The notes beneath the pieces are model-generated. The model had not been told where the DNA came from and ran no database searches. It was given only the letters and a program-made list of their open reading frames with translations. A program made the position numbers and the translations under genes. DNA of 64,000 nucleotides from Pelagibacterium sediminicola (GTDB lineage: Bacteria > Pseudomonadota > Alphaproteobacteria > Rhizobiales > Devosiaceae): contig NZ_QMEL01000009.1 of the NCBI RefSeq assembly GCF_003390885.1, positions 1-64,000 on the forward strand. The letters are read 5' to 3'. Of the stretch, positions 35,140 through 46,780 are shown one piece after another. Within the stretch, counting starts at the first letter, position 1, and every line of letters starts with the position of its first letter.

Positions 35140-35561
35140 GCGTGTTCGGTGGAGAGATCGGCAAGGACGGCGAGCACCGGTTCCCGGTGCGGGTCTATTT
35201 CGAGGACACGGATTTTTCGGGCAATGTCTATCATGCGGCGTATTTGAAATTCTTCGAGCGGGCGCGGACGGAATATCTGCGGGCGCACGGTATCCACCAT
35301 GCGGAAATGGCGAAGGCCGGGCTGGCGTTCGCGGTGCGCGAGATGACGATTTCCTACGACAAGGCGGCTCATATCGACGATCTGCTCGAGGTCGGGACGC
35401 GGATGGCGGAGGCAACGGCTGCGCGGTTCATCCTCGAGCAGACGATACGGCGCGGCAACGAGATCGTGACCCATGCACGGGTCGTGGCGGTGCTGATGAA
35501 CGACAAGGGCCGCCCGGTGCGATTGCCCCAAGAGCTTCGCGCGCTGTTGAGCGGTTCTTAA
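35136..35561 (+). CDS. ybgC: Tol-Pal-associated acyl-CoA thioesterase
   Basis: 141 residues, hotdog fold. The catalytic segment [19 protein letters not shown] and the downstream [10 protein letters not shown] are characteristic of YbgC. It hydrolyses acyl-CoA and is regularly the first gene of the tol-pal locus, possibly linking phospholipid metabolism to envelope division. Start is TTG 35136 overlapping the ruvB stop, with GAGGATGAG upstream; GTG 35142 is an alternative. Confidence 0.9.
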
Positions 35562-35714
35562 CCTTTCATTGACCATAAATATGGCACGGGCGGGTGGCGT
35601 ACGTCTTGCGCCCGGATCGCGGGCATTTGTCTCCTAATTTTGACAAATTTGACCCGCATCGCATCGGCAGCTGGCAGGCGCGGCATCCCGCGCGCCCCAA
35701 AAGGTTAAGGTTCA

Positions 35715-36428
35715 ATGGAAGCTATGGAAGCAGTGGGGAACGCGGCGGCCCACACGGACTTCTCACCGCTCGGCCTGTTCTTGATGGCCGACATCGTGGT
35801 CAAGCTCGTGATGCTGGGGCTGCTCGCGGCCTCGATCTGGTGCTGGGCCATCATCATCGACAAATCGATGATGTTCACCCGCGTGCGCCGCGACATGAAC
35901 CAGTTCGAGAAGACCTTCTGGTCGGGCCAGTCGCTCGAGGAGCTTTACCAGACGCTGTCCCAGCGCCCGGCATCGGGACTGGCCGCGATCTTTGTTGCGG
36001 CGATGAAGGAATGGAAGCGCAGTCACGAGCAGAACGCGGCCTCCTATATCGGGGTGCAGGCGCGGCTCGACAAAGTGCTCGACGTCGCCATCGCGCGCGA
36101 AAGCGAGGACCTTGAAAAGCGGCTGCCCTTTCTTGCAACGGTCGGGGCGGCGGCGCCATTCATCGGCCTTTTTGGTACGGTATGGGGCATCATGAATGCC
36201 TTTTCGTCCATTGCGTCGGCCCAGAGCGCCAGTCTTGGCGTGGTCGCCGGGCCGATCGCCGAGGCGCTGTTTGCGACCGCCATCGGCCTTGTTGCGGCCA
36301 TCCCCGCCGTTATCGCCTACAACAAGCTTTCGGGCGACGCCAATAAGTTGACCGGGCGGCTGGAAGGGTTCGCCGATGAGTTCGCGGCGATCCTCGGCCG
36401 CCAGCTCGAAGCGCGGAGCCGCAAGTAA
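35715..36428 (+). CDS. tolQ: Tol-Pal system proton-channel protein TolQ
   Basis: 237 residues, three transmembrane helices. LATVGAAAPFIGLFGTVWGIM and AEALFATAIGLVAAIPAVIAY are the two channel helices lined by conserved Thr/Pro. It forms the energised motor with TolR in the inner membrane and drives outer-membrane constriction at division. Its TAA shares one base with the tolR ATG. Confidence 0.95.
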   Translation: MEAMEAVGNAAAHTDFSPLGLFLMADIVVKLVMLGLLAASIWCWAIIIDKSMMFTRVRRDMNQFEKTFWSGQSLEELYQTLSQRPASGLAAIFVAAMKEWKRSHEQNAASYIGVQARLDKVLDVAIARESEDLEKRLPFLATVGAAAPFIGLFGTVWGIMNAFSSIASAQSASLGVVAGPIAEALFATAIGLVAAIPAVIAYNKLSGDANKLTGRLEGFADEFAAILGRQLEARSRK

Positions 36429-36886
36429 TGGCGATGGGCGTGCAAGGGTCCAGCCGGGGCGGCGGACGCCGCAGGCGCGGCTCGCGCGCCCGGTTGATGA
36501 GCGAGATCAACGTTACCCCGTTCGTCGACGTGGTGCTGGTGCTGCTGATCGTCTTCATGGTCGCAGCGCCCATGATGACCGTGGGGGTCGCCATCGATCT
36601 GCCCCAGACCCAGGCGCGCGAGATGGAAACCCCACGCACCCCGATCACCATTTCGGTGACGCCCGATGGTGCGGTGTTCATCGATGACGAGGCTGTCGCG
36701 CTCGAAGGGCTTGTGCAGGCGGTTGCCGACCGCGCGGAAAGTACCGAGGACCGCATCTATGTGCGGGGCGATGCCACGGCCAATTACGGCGCGGTGATGC
36801 AGGTGATGGGCACGCTTTCGGGCGCGGGATATGCGCGGATCGGGTTGATAACGGAACAGGCTCCCGCGCTTCCGGCAGGACAGTAA
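36428..36886 (+). CDS. tolR: Tol-Pal system protein TolR
   Basis: 152 residues. One N-terminal helix with the essential Asp in [16 protein letters not shown], then a periplasmic ExbD/TolR domain. The short Gly/Arg-rich cytoplasmic leader ([16 protein letters not shown]) is unusually basic. Partner of TolQ; followed by tolA after four bases. Confidence 0.95.
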   Translation: MAMGVQGSSRGGGRRRRGSRARLMSEINVTPFVDVVLVLLIVFMVAAPMMTVGVAIDLPQTQAREMETPRTPITISVTPDGAVFIDDEAVALEGLVQAVADRAESTEDRIYVRGDATANYGAVMQVMGTLSGAGYARIGLITEQAPALPAGQ

Positions 36887-36890
36887 CGCC

Positions 36891-37964
36891 ATGAAGTTGG
36901 GAACCACCGTATCGGTGCTCGCCCACACGGCATTGATCGCCCTGGGGTTGATGAACCTCACGGGCAGCCGCGAGCTTGCGCCCAATATGGTGGATTCCAT
37001 TGCCATCGATCTTATCCCAATCGAGGAATTCTCCTCGATCCGGGTGGGAACGCTCGATAGCGACGTGGTCGAAAGCGAGGCGCCATCGGCGGTGGATTCG
37101 GAAGAACCAGCCGAACTGGCCCAGCGGACCGGCAATACCGAAACCGACCAGCCCACGCCCGAAATCACCGATGTGGAAACCCCGGCGCCCACCATCCAGA
37201 CCGCGCCCGAGCCTGAACCCGAGCCGGTCGAGGTGCCAGAGCCCGAGCCTCTGCCCGAACCGACGCCGCCGCCAACCCCCACGCCCCGGCCCGAGCCAGA
37301 ACCCGAACCTGCCCCGGCGCCCGCGCCGGAACCGGAACCCGAGCCCATGCCCGAGCCGGAGCCCGTCGAAACCCCGGCGGTCGTGGAAACCGAGCCTGAG
37401 CCAGAGCCCGAACCGCAGATCGTGCCGCCCAGCCCGCCGCGCGTTACGGCTTCGGTCGAGCAGGCGCGCGCCGAGTTCGCGCGCCGTCAGGAAGAGCAAC
37501 GTCGCGAGGAAGAGCAGCGTCGGCAGCAGGAGCAGGCCCGTCAGCCGCTGCCCTCCGACATCGCGGACCGGGTGGCCGACATCATCAACAACGAAACATC
37601 ACGCGGCGCGACGACCGGTGAGGGCGGCGAGCAGGCGCTCGGCCGTCCCACGGGGCAGGCCTCGCGGCTGACGCAATCGGAGCAGGACGCGCTGGCAGCC
37701 GCCATGCGCCGGTGCTGGAACCCGCCCATGGCGGCGATGAGCACCGACGGGCTGACCGTAAGGCTGCTGGTTTCGCTCGGCCCCAACGGCGCGGTGACCG
37801 GCCAGCCGCAGATTCTTTCTGCGATCACCGACGATCTGGTGCGTTCGACCGCGCTGGCGGCCCAGCGCGCGGTGCAGCAGTGCGGGCCCTACACCATGCT
37901 CCCGGCGGACAAATATGAAGAGTGGCGGCAGGTGGACGTAACGTTCGATCCGCGCGACCTTTAG
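36891..37964 (+). CDS. tolA: Cell envelope protein TolA (TonB-like C-terminus)
   Basis: 357 residues. An N-terminal helix ([17 protein letters not shown]), then a long Pro-Glu repeat region (about residues 95-190, pattern PEPEPEP) spanning the periplasm, a charged coiled stretch rich in [10 protein letters not shown], and a C-terminal TonB/TolA domain ([31 protein letters not shown]). It transmits TolQR motion to Pal/TolB. The polyproline-like part makes it a plausible EF-P-dependent protein. Confidence 0.92.
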   Translation: MKLGTTVSVLAHTALIALGLMNLTGSRELAPNMVDSIAIDLIPIEEFSSIRVGTLDSDVVESEAPSAVDSEEPAELAQRTGNTETDQPTPEITDVETPAPTIQTAPEPEPEPVEVPEPEPLPEPTPPPTPTPRPEPEPEPAPAPAPEPEPEPMPEPEPVETPAVVETEPEPEPEPQIVPPSPPRVTASVEQARAEFARRQEEQRREEEQRRQQEQARQPLPSDIADRVADIINNETSRGATTGEGGEQALGRPTGQASRLTQSEQDALAAAMRRCWNPPMAAMSTDGLTVRLLVSLGPNGAVTGQPQILSAITDDLVRSTALAAQRAVQQCGPYTMLPADKYEEWRQVDVTFDPRDL

Positions 37965-38096
37965 GGGCTGGGGCCTTATCGATTTTCCGACACGATTGAC
38001 GTGTAGGGGAATGCGCAACGAATTCGGCCTCTCCGGAATTGGGTTTCTGGAGAGGTCTGCCGGACAGGGTCCGGCAAGCGATGGAGATGAAGAAAC

Positions 38097-39407
38097 ATGA
38101 CGCTTTTGACCCGCAGGTCGGCTTTGAGGCTTGGGTTGTCCGGCGCGGCAATGCTGGCCGCGAGCCCGGTGCTCGCGCAATTGCGCATTACCGTGACAGG
38201 CGGCAATTTCACGCCGCTGCCGATCGCCGTTCCCGACTTTTCGTCCAGTGATGCCGCGTTCGGGGCCGAAGTCGCCCAGGTCGTGCGCAACAACCTCACC
38301 AATTCGGGGCTGTTCCGCGTGATCGATCCGGCGGGCTATCCCCAGCGCGTGGGCAGCGCCAGCGCGACCCCCGAATTTGCCTCCTGGCGCGGTACGGGTG
38401 CCGATGCGGTCGTGATGGGCGACGTCAATCGCGGCGCGCAGATCCAGTCGAGCCTGCGGCTCTGGGATACGACGGCGGGCGCGCAGGTGACCGGCAAGGC
38501 CTATGGCACCGACGCCAATTCCTGGCGGCGCATCGCGCATATGGCCTCGGATGCGATCTATACCGGGCTGACCGGGGAGACGGGCTATTTCGACACCCGC
38601 ATCGTCTATGTGGCCGAGAGCGGGCCCAAGGCCAACCGCGTCAAGCGCCTCGCGATCATGGATCAGGACGGGTTCAACAACCAGTACCTGACCGATGGCC
38701 GGCTTTCGGTCATCACCCCCAGGCTTTCGCCCAACGGGCAGAACATCGCCTATATGGCGTTCGACGGGCCGAACAGCTCGGGCATCTTCGTGCTCAACCT
38801 TGCCACCGGCCAGCACCAGTCGATCGGGCGGTTCGGGCAGATGAGCTTTGCCCCGCGCTTTTCGCCCGACGGACGGCGCCTGGCCTTTTCGGTGACGCAA
38901 GGGGCGACGACCAATCTCTATGCTCTCGATCTGGGCGGCGGCCAGCCGGTCGTCCTCACAAACGGCTCGGCGATCGACACCTCCCCGTCCTATTCACCGG
39001 ACGGGCAGCGCATCGTTTTCGAGTCCGACCGTGGCGGGCGCCCGCAAATTTACGTGATGAGCGCCAATGGCGGCGGGGCGGAACGCATCTCCTATGGCGA
39101 TGGCTCCTATTCCACCCCCGTGTGGTCGCCCAAGGGCGATCTGATTGCCTTTACGCGCCAGTCCGGCGGCCAGTTCTCAATCGGCACGATGCGGCCCGAT
39201 GGCGGGGGCGAGCGGATACTGGCCACGTCCTATCATGCCGAAGGTCCGACCTGGGCCCCCAACGGCCGCGTCTTGATGTTCTTCCGCGATCCAGGCGGCA
39301 ATGACGGCCCGGCGCTTTATTCTATCGACATCTGGGGACGCAACGAGCGCCGGGTGGCGACGGAGGGGTTCGCGTCCGATCCGGCGTGGTCGCCTTTGCT
39401 GACGTAG
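38097..39407 (+). CDS. tolB: Tol-Pal system beta-propeller protein TolB
   Basis: 436 residues. A Tat-like or Sec signal (TRRSALRLGLSGAAMLAASPVLA) with paired arginines precedes the N-terminal alpha/beta domain (residues ~30-160) and a six-bladed propeller with repeated SPDGxxIxF motifs (FSPDGRRLAF, YSPDGQRIVF). Periplasmic; cycles between Pal and TolA. Separated from tolA by 132 bases that include a CCTCTCC/GGAGAGG hairpin. Confidence 0.95.
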   Translation: MTLLTRRSALRLGLSGAAMLAASPVLAQLRITVTGGNFTPLPIAVPDFSSSDAAFGAEVAQVVRNNLTNSGLFRVIDPAGYPQRVGSASATPEFASWRGTGADAVVMGDVNRGAQIQSSLRLWDTTAGAQVTGKAYGTDANSWRRIAHMASDAIYTGLTGETGYFDTRIVYVAESGPKANRVKRLAIMDQDGFNNQYLTDGRLSVITPRLSPNGQNIAYMAFDGPNSSGIFVLNLATGQHQSIGRFGQMSFAPRFSPDGRRLAFSVTQGATTNLYALDLGGGQPVVLTNGSAIDTSPSYSPDGQRIVFESDRGGRPQIYVMSANGGGAERISYGDGSYSTPVWSPKGDLIAFTRQSGGQFSIGTMRPDGGGERILATSYHAEGPTWAPNGRVLMFFRDPGGNDGPALYSIDIWGRNERRVATEGFASDPAWSPLLT

Positions 39408-39427
39408 TTACCCGCTTCCGGTCGCAA

Positions 39428-39580
39428 GATAAGGTTCGGCTTCGCCGAATCCCCCCTCCCAACCTCCCCCACAAGGGGGGGTGCTGGCCTTGAGCGTATG
39501 GAGACGGCCAAGCAAAAGAAACACCCTCCCCTTGATGGGGAGGGCCGGGGAGGTGTGAAGCCACACGCGCAATCGCGTAC
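39428..39580. repeat. Intergenic repeat, family C copy 2
   Basis: Same layout as at 24.7 kb: CCTCCCCCACAAGGGGGG, GCTGGCCTTGAGCGT, CACCCTCCCCTTGATGGGG and GTGAAGCCACACGCGCA. It lies in the 390-base gap between tolB and pal. The rest of the gap, 39581-39797, carries the pal control region with a CtrA box and no ORF. Confidence 0.85.
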
Positions 39581-39702
39581 GATAGCTCTGCCGGAAGGGG
39601 AAGAGGGGGTATGCGATATCTCCGTTTGCACAAATGCAACAGTTGTCCATGTCCCGGATCGGGACGCCGGTTCTCTACGCTCTGCGCCGCATTTGCGCCC
39701 GA

Positions 39703-39718
39703 TTAAGCGGGAATTAAC
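39703..39718 (+). promoter_or_regulatory. CtrA box upstream of pal
   Basis: TTAAGCGGGAATTAAC matches TTAA-N7-TTAAC exactly, 80 bases before the pal start and well downstream of tolB and of the family C repeat. The position suits a CtrA-activated promoter giving a 5' leader of about 40 bases. Confidence 0.7.
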
Positions 39719-39797
39719 CAAGCTGGCACACCCGCAATTAAGATAACGGGGTGTAAAAGCGCTAACCACAATTGATCCGATCTGGAGCTATTTCGCT

Positions 39798-40292
39798 ATG
39801 GGTTCGACCATGCCCCTCTATCGCCTTGGCAAAGGCTTTCTCATGGTGGCGCTGCTCGTCATCGTCGCTGCCTGCGCGCGCACGCCATCGACCGGCGTCG
39901 GCAATCTCGGGCCGGGTGAGGGCGGAGGCCCTCCGGGCAGCCAGCAGGAATTCCTGGTGTCGGTCGGCGACCGGGTGTTCTTTGAGACCGATTCATCGAT
40001 CCTGACCGCCGATGCACAGGCCACCCTCGACAAGCAGTCCCAGTGGCTTGCGCAATATCCGCAATACCGTATCGTGATCGAAGGCCATGCCGACGAGCGC
40101 GGCACCCGCGAATACAATATCGCGCTTGGCGCGCGCCGCGGTTCGGCGGTCGTCAACTATCTCGTGTCGCGCGGCATTCCGGCCAACCGGATATCCTCGG
40201 TGTCCTACGGCAAGGAGCGTCCGGTGGCGATCTGTAACGATATTTCGTGCTGGAGCCAGAACCGCCGGGCGGTCACAGTCCTGACAAACTGA
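39798..40292 (+). CDS. pal: Peptidoglycan-associated lipoprotein Pal
   Basis: 164 residues. Lipoprotein signal ends in VAAC; mature protein has a short Gly/Pro linker and an OmpA-type domain with VIEGHADERGTREYNIALGA and SYGKERPVA. It tethers the outer membrane to the wall and is the outer partner of TolAB. A second in-frame ATG at 39810 is an alternative start. It has its own control region. Confidence 0.95.
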   Translation: MGSTMPLYRLGKGFLMVALLVIVAACARTPSTGVGNLGPGEGGGPPGSQQEFLVSVGDRVFFETDSSILTADAQATLDKQSQWLAQYPQYRIVIEGHADERGTREYNIALGARRGSAVVNYLVSRGIPANRISSVSYGKERPVAICNDISCWSQNRRAVTVLTN

Positions 40293-40433
40293 CGGGCCAG
40301 AGAACACCCCGTACTGGAGGCATAGCGCCGGGACCGCGTATCTGGTTCCGGCGCTTCTTTTTTGCCAGAATAATGCTTTAATCGGGTAGAGCAGTACAAA
40401 AGTACGTCCGGCGGGTGAAAAGGAGAGGTTTTC

Positions 40434-41396
40434 GTGACGAATTTGGTTTCGCGTCTGGCGACACGGGGGCGGCAGGTCTTGGCCGTTGCCGGTGTCGCCG
40501 GACTTTTGACGGTCGCGATGACCGTTTCGGGACAGGGGCAGGGGAACGACCTTGCCGCGATGCAGGTGCGGCTCGACCAGCTCGATGAGCAGGTGCGGGT
40601 CTATTCGGGCCAGATCGAGGGCCTGCAGTTCCAGATGACCCAACTGCAAACGCTGATCGAGCGCATGCAGGAGGACAACGAGTTCCGCTTTCAGCAACTG
40701 GAAGGCGGTGCCTCGGGGGAATCTGATGCGGTAACCCCATCCGGCGGCGCGATGCCAGCCGAACGGTTACCGCAGGACCCCCAGCTTCCCGACGATCTTT
40801 CCAATGTGCCGGTCGAAATCGACGGCAGCGTGCTCATGGGCGATGAGGACCTTTATGGCGACACACCGCCGGACGGCGAGGGGTTGTTCGCCAGCGAGGT
40901 GTTCGGTGAGGACGGCGTCGTCCTCGGGCCGCCCGAGGGCGAACTGGGTTCGACCCCGCCCTCCCAGCCGCTCAATCTCGACTTCGACCCCAACGCGGTT
41001 CCGCTCAATGACGGGGACGCCAACGCCCAGTATCAGGCGGGCTACGATGCCATCGTGCGGGGTGAATATGCCTTTGCCGAGGACCAGTTCAGCCAGTTCG
41101 TGGCGCTGTTTCCCGATCATCCGCAAGCCCCCGACGCCACCTATTGGCTTGGCGATGCGATGATCCAGCGCGGCGCCTATGACGAGGCGGCGGCCATGCT
41201 GCTCACCGGGTTCGAGAGCTATCCCACCTCGTCGCGGGCGCCCGATATTCTTCTGAAACTCGGTGTGGCGCTGCACGGGACGGGAGAATTCGATACCGCC
41301 TGCCGGACCTATAGCGAAGTGCTGCGACGCTATCCCGATTCCACCCAGGCGTTCAAGGACAGGGTGGCCGCCGAACAGGCCCGCGCGGGGTGCTGA
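40434..41396 (+). CDS. cpoB: Cell division coordinator CpoB (YbgF)
   Basis: 320 residues. Signal peptide, then a short trimerising coiled coil (LAAMQVRLDQLDEQVRVYSG), an acidic linker, and C-terminal TPRs (NAQYQAGYDAIVRGEYAFAE, APDATYWLGDAMIQRGAY, PDILLKLGVALHGTGEF). Periplasmic; couples Tol-Pal to septal peptidoglycan synthesis in other bacteria. Start GTG at 40434 with AGGAGAGG upstream. Its end overlaps tilS by seven bases. Confidence 0.92.
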   Translation: MTNLVSRLATRGRQVLAVAGVAGLLTVAMTVSGQGQGNDLAAMQVRLDQLDEQVRVYSGQIEGLQFQMTQLQTLIERMQEDNEFRFQQLEGGASGESDAVTPSGGAMPAERLPQDPQLPDDLSNVPVEIDGSVLMGDEDLYGDTPPDGEGLFASEVFGEDGVVLGPPEGELGSTPPSQPLNLDFDPNAVPLNDGDANAQYQAGYDAIVRGEYAFAEDQFSQFVALFPDHPQAPDATYWLGDAMIQRGAYDEAAAMLLTGFESYPTSSRAPDILLKLGVALHGTGEFDTACRTYSEVLRRYPDSTQAFKDRVAAEQARAGC

Positions 41397-42649
41397 GCGG
41401 CAGGAGCGACAGACTGGCCGGGCTCGACCCGGCAGCGCTGCTTGCGCCGGTCGCGGAGCGAAAAAAAATCGGGCTCGCCGTTTCGGGCGGGCCCGATTCA
41501 CTTGCATTGCTGGTTCTGTTTTCCGCGTGGCGCGAAACCGCCGCCGCCCCGGAGGCGGTGGTTTATACACTCGATCACGGGCTGCGGCCGGAATCGGCGG
41601 CGGAAGCCGAGATGGTGCGGCGGATCGCGGTCGAAGAGGGATTTGTAGTACGGGTGCTGCGTTGGAAGGGCGATAAACCCCAAGCCGGTCTTCCCGCCGC
41701 CGCGCGCGCAGCACGCTACCGGCTGATCGGCGAGGCGATGCGGGCTGATGGCGCGGAGGTGCTGGTCACCGCCCATCACCTTGACGATCAGGCCGAGACG
41801 GTGCTGATGCGGCTCGCCCATGGGAGCGGCGCGGGCGGGCTGGGCGCGATGCGCGCCTTCGCCGATGTCGAGGGGGTAAAGGTTTTCCGGCCCCTGCTTG
41901 GAGTGCCCAAGGACAAGCTCGCCGCGATCGTTGCCGCCCATGGGCTCGATGCAGCGATCGATCCGACCAATGCCGATCCCGGTTACGAACGGGCCCGCTG
42001 GCGGGCCATGTGGCCCACGCTCGATGCGGCGGGCCTGACATCGGAACGGCTCGCCCGGTTCGCCCAACGCATGCAGCGGCTTGACGCGCTGGCCGAAGAG
42101 GTTGCTGCCGATCTCTGGCGCGCCGAGGTCAGCGTCGATGATTTCGGTGTGATTCATATCGCCGCCAATGTTTTTGGCGGGGTTCAGGAGGAAGCGGGGC
42201 TGCGCATTCTGTGGCGCGCGCTGCGGCATGCGGGAGCCAGGCAGCAGGGCGATCTTTTGGCTGTGGAAACGCTTTATCGCCAGATCTCAAGGGATGAAGT
42301 TACAGCCCCGGTAACGCTGATGGGGGCGGTTGTCGCGCCCGGTTCGATGTGGGTTCTGGTCTATCGCGAGGCGGGGCGCAAGGGGCTGCCGAGAGTGCAT
42401 GCGCGGGCGGGAGACGTTACGGTTTGGGATGGGCGCTTCTCTGTTGAGTCCCCGGTTGCGTTGACTATCGCGCCTGCTTTGGCCCTGACGCGCGAGCGGT
42501 TCGTCGCCCTCACCGGAGAAGCGCCGGATGTGCCGGTTGCCGCTCTGCGCACGGCACCGCTGGTCAGCACCGAGGATGGCGAGGTGCTGGCGCTGGGCGC
42601 GCGCCTTTTCGATGCGCGGATCAAGGTGAACCATGTTGCGTTAACCTGA
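41390..42649 (+). CDS. tilS: tRNA(Ile)-lysidine synthase
   Basis: 419 residues. The PP-loop SGGPDS (32-37) binds ATP, and VTAHHLDDQAETVLMRLAHG is the family signature. It converts C34 of tRNA-Ile(CAU) to lysidine so that AUA is read as Ile; essential. Starts at a GTG within the end of cpoB. Placement before ftsH is conserved. Confidence 0.93.
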   Translation: MLSGRSDRLAGLDPAALLAPVAERKKIGLAVSGGPDSLALLVLFSAWRETAAAPEAVVYTLDHGLRPESAAEAEMVRRIAVEEGFVVRVLRWKGDKPQAGLPAAARAARYRLIGEAMRADGAEVLVTAHHLDDQAETVLMRLAHGSGAGGLGAMRAFADVEGVKVFRPLLGVPKDKLAAIVAAHGLDAAIDPTNADPGYERARWRAMWPTLDAAGLTSERLARFAQRMQRLDALAEEVAADLWRAEVSVDDFGVIHIAANVFGGVQEEAGLRILWRALRHAGARQQGDLLAVETLYRQISRDEVTAPVTLMGAVVAPGSMWVLVYREAGRKGLPRVHARAGDVTVWDGRFSVESPVALTIAPALALTRERFVALTGEAPDVPVAALRTAPLVSTEDGEVLALGARLFDARIKVNHVALT

Positions 42650-42693
42650 CGGGCGGAAACTGCGGTAAACCCGCACCGCACCCAAGGCTTGCC

Positions 42694-42722
42694 CTTGTAT
42701 CGACGGAATGGCGGGCTTACAT
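42694..42722 (+). promoter_or_regulatory. RpoH-type promoter of ftsH
   Basis: CTTG at 42694 followed after 18 bases by CTTACAT at 42716-42722 fits the alphaproteobacterial heat-shock pattern CTTG-N17/18-CYTATNT with one mismatch. It ends about 60 bases before ftsH, a known heat-shock gene. Confidence 0.5.
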
Positions 42723-42782
42723 TCGTGACCAACCCGCGCGCCTCGTGCATTTCGCGCGCACCTCCGCCTCTGCTGGACAGGA

Positions 42783-44723
<1,941 letters not shown>

Positions 44724-44748
44724 TTGGGACAAGCCGGCAATAAATAAA

Positions 44749-44779
44749 GAAAGACCGCTCTTCTTGAGGGCGGTCTTTT
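44749..44779 (+). terminator. Rho-independent terminator of ftsH
   Basis: AAGACCGCTC/GGGCGGTCTT (one G-T pair) with a seven-base loop and a following T run, 27 bases after the ftsH stop. Confidence 0.92.
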
Positions 44780-44796
44780 TCATTTGTCTGTCACCG

Positions 44797-44829
44797 TGCG
44801 TAAAAACACCGAGCGCTTGCGTAAATACA
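44797..44829 (+). repeat. Direct repeat upstream of the chemoreceptor gene
   Basis: TGCGTAAAAACA (44797) and TGCGTAAATACA (44818) differ at one base and start exactly 21 bases apart, two helical turns. This is the layout of a tandem transcription-factor site. They lie about 80 bases before the MCP start. Confidence 0.55.
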
Positions 44830-44910
44830 GTTTTAATTCCCTGTGTTCAGATTATCGGGCAGGGACGCTTATCGTGACTGCATACGGGATTTCAGACCGA
44901 GGGGCTGGAT

Positions 44911-46671
44911 ATGTTCAGACGAGGCGGCGGCAGGGGTGCGTGTTCGGACGCATTGGCGAAGGTCGATGCCATCGACCGTTCACAGGCGGTGATCGAGTTA
45001 ACAGTCGACGGTCTGATCGTCGATGCCAATGAAAATTTCCTCAACGTGATGGGTTACCGGCTCGATGAGATCGTGGGCCAGCACCATCGGATATTCGTCG
45101 ATCCCGAATATGGGCAGAGTGAGGCCTATAGACGGTTCTGGCAAAGCCTTGCGGCGGGGGATTTCCAGGCGGACGAGTTCCGGCGGTTCGCCAAGGGCGG
45201 GCGGGAAATCTGGATACAGGCAAGCTACAATCCGGTGTTCGACAAGGCGGGCAAGCCGGTGGCGGTCATAAAATTCGCCACCGACATCACCGCCCAGAAA
45301 CTGCGTGCCGCCGATCACGCCGCGCAGATCGCCGCCATCGGGCGGGTGCAGGCGGTGATCTCGTTCTCGCTCGAGGGCGAGGTACTCGACGCCAACGAGA
45401 ATTTCCTTGATACGCTGGGCTATGGATTGGATGAGATCAAGGGACGGCACCACGCGATGTTCTGCGATTCCGACTATGCCGCAAGCAAAGCCTATGAACA
45501 GTTCTGGGGCGAGTTGCGGCGCGGCGAGTTCGTGGCCGGGGAGTTCCGGCGCGTCGGGAAAGGCGGAAAGGAGGTCTGGATACAGGCCAGCTACAACCCG
45601 ATCCTCGATCCCCAGGGCCGGCCGGTAAAGGTCGTCAAATTCGCCACCGATATCACCGAGCGCAAGCGCGCCGAGGCGATCATCGAGCACCTGACGGCAA
45701 GCCTTGAACGCATGGCGGGTGGCGATCTTTCGGGCCGGGTCGAGGAAACCTTCACCGGGCGCTACGAGCAGTTGCGGCAGGCCTATAACCTCACGCTCGA
45801 AAAGCTGGTCGGCATCGTCTCGCGGCTCAAGGACACTTCGCATACGGTCAAGACCGCAACGAGCGAACTGCTCTCGGGGGCCAACGATCTGTCCGAGCGC
45901 ACGACGCGGCAAGCGGCAACGATCGAGGAAACCTCGGCTTCGATGGAGCAGCTTTCGGGGGCGGTGGTCGCGAGTTCCGACGATGCGCGCAATGCGGCGG
46001 AAAACGCGCGGATGCTCTCCGGTTCGGCGCGCGAGGGCGGTGCGGTGATGAGCCAGGCCAACGAGGCCATGCAGCAGATTTCGGCGTCCTCGGCCAAGAT
46101 CTCCAACATCATCGGCATGATCGACGATATCGCGTTCCAGACCAACCTTCTGGCGCTCAACGCCTCGGTGGAAGCGGCGCGGGCCGGGGAAGCGGGCAAG
46201 GGATTCGCGGTGGTCGCCATCGAGGTCCGGCGGCTGGCGCAGTCGGCAGCGGATGCTTCGGCGGAAGTCAAGGCGCTGATCGAGGCGAGCGGGGCGGAGG
46301 TTGCGGGCGGCAGGCGGCTGGTTGAACAGGCCGCCACCCGGCTCGCCGAAATCCTCAAGGGCACCGAGCAGAGTTCGGAGCTGATCGAGGGCATCGCGCG
46401 ATCGAGCGCGGAGCAATCGGCGGCGATCGCCGAGATCAACGTCGCGGTGCGCCAGCTCGACGAGATGACCCAGCACAACGCGGCGCTCGTCGAACAGACC
46501 AACGCAGCGGTCGAGCAGACCGAGGGCCAGGCGCTCGAGCTCGACAGGATCGTCGAGGTCTTCCGGCTCGATGGCGATACCGCACCGGCAGAGCCTGCGC
46601 CGCCTCCGCCCGCAAGGCGCTATCTTGCGCAGGCTAACGCGGCGATCGAGGCCGAGTGGAACGATTTCTGA
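44911..46671 (+). CDS. Cytosolic chemoreceptor with two PAS domains
   Basis: 586 residues with no transmembrane helix. Two tandem PAS domains (about 15-130 and 135-255) are near-duplicates (both hold DANENFL..GY.LDEI.G.HH and WIQASYNP), then a HAMP-like segment ([20 protein letters not shown]) and an MCP signalling domain whose hairpin tip is [20 protein letters not shown]. The C-terminus EWNDF fits the xWxxF CheR-tether pentapeptide. The PAS type, with conserved W and repeated HH, suggests haem or flavin redox sensing, which is inference. Confidence 0.92.
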   Translation: MFRRGGGRGACSDALAKVDAIDRSQAVIELTVDGLIVDANENFLNVMGYRLDEIVGQHHRIFVDPEYGQSEAYRRFWQSLAAGDFQADEFRRFAKGGREIWIQASYNPVFDKAGKPVAVIKFATDITAQKLRAADHAAQIAAIGRVQAVISFSLEGEVLDANENFLDTLGYGLDEIKGRHHAMFCDSDYAASKAYEQFWGELRRGEFVAGEFRRVGKGGKEVWIQASYNPILDPQGRPVKVVKFATDITERKRAEAIIEHLTASLERMAGGDLSGRVEETFTGRYEQLRQAYNLTLEKLVGIVSRLKDTSHTVKTATSELLSGANDLSERTTRQAATIEETSASMEQLSGAVVASSDDARNAAENARMLSGSAREGGAVMSQANEAMQQISASSAKISNIIGMIDDIAFQTNLLALNASVEAARAGEAGKGFAVVAIEVRRLAQSAADASAEVKALIEASGAEVAGGRRLVEQAATRLAEILKGTEQSSELIEGIARSSAEQSAAIAEINVAVRQLDEMTQHNAALVEQTNAAVEQTEGQALELDRIVEVFRLDGDTAPAEPAPPPPARRYLAQANAAIEAEWNDF

Positions 46672-46780
46672 CCCCGCGACCTCCTCCCTGACCGGCAGGC
46701 GGGCACGCCTTTCATCGGGCGTGCCCCTTGTCTTTGCCGCCGCGCTTGAGTACCGAGTGGCGCAAACGGAGATTTCCCGC

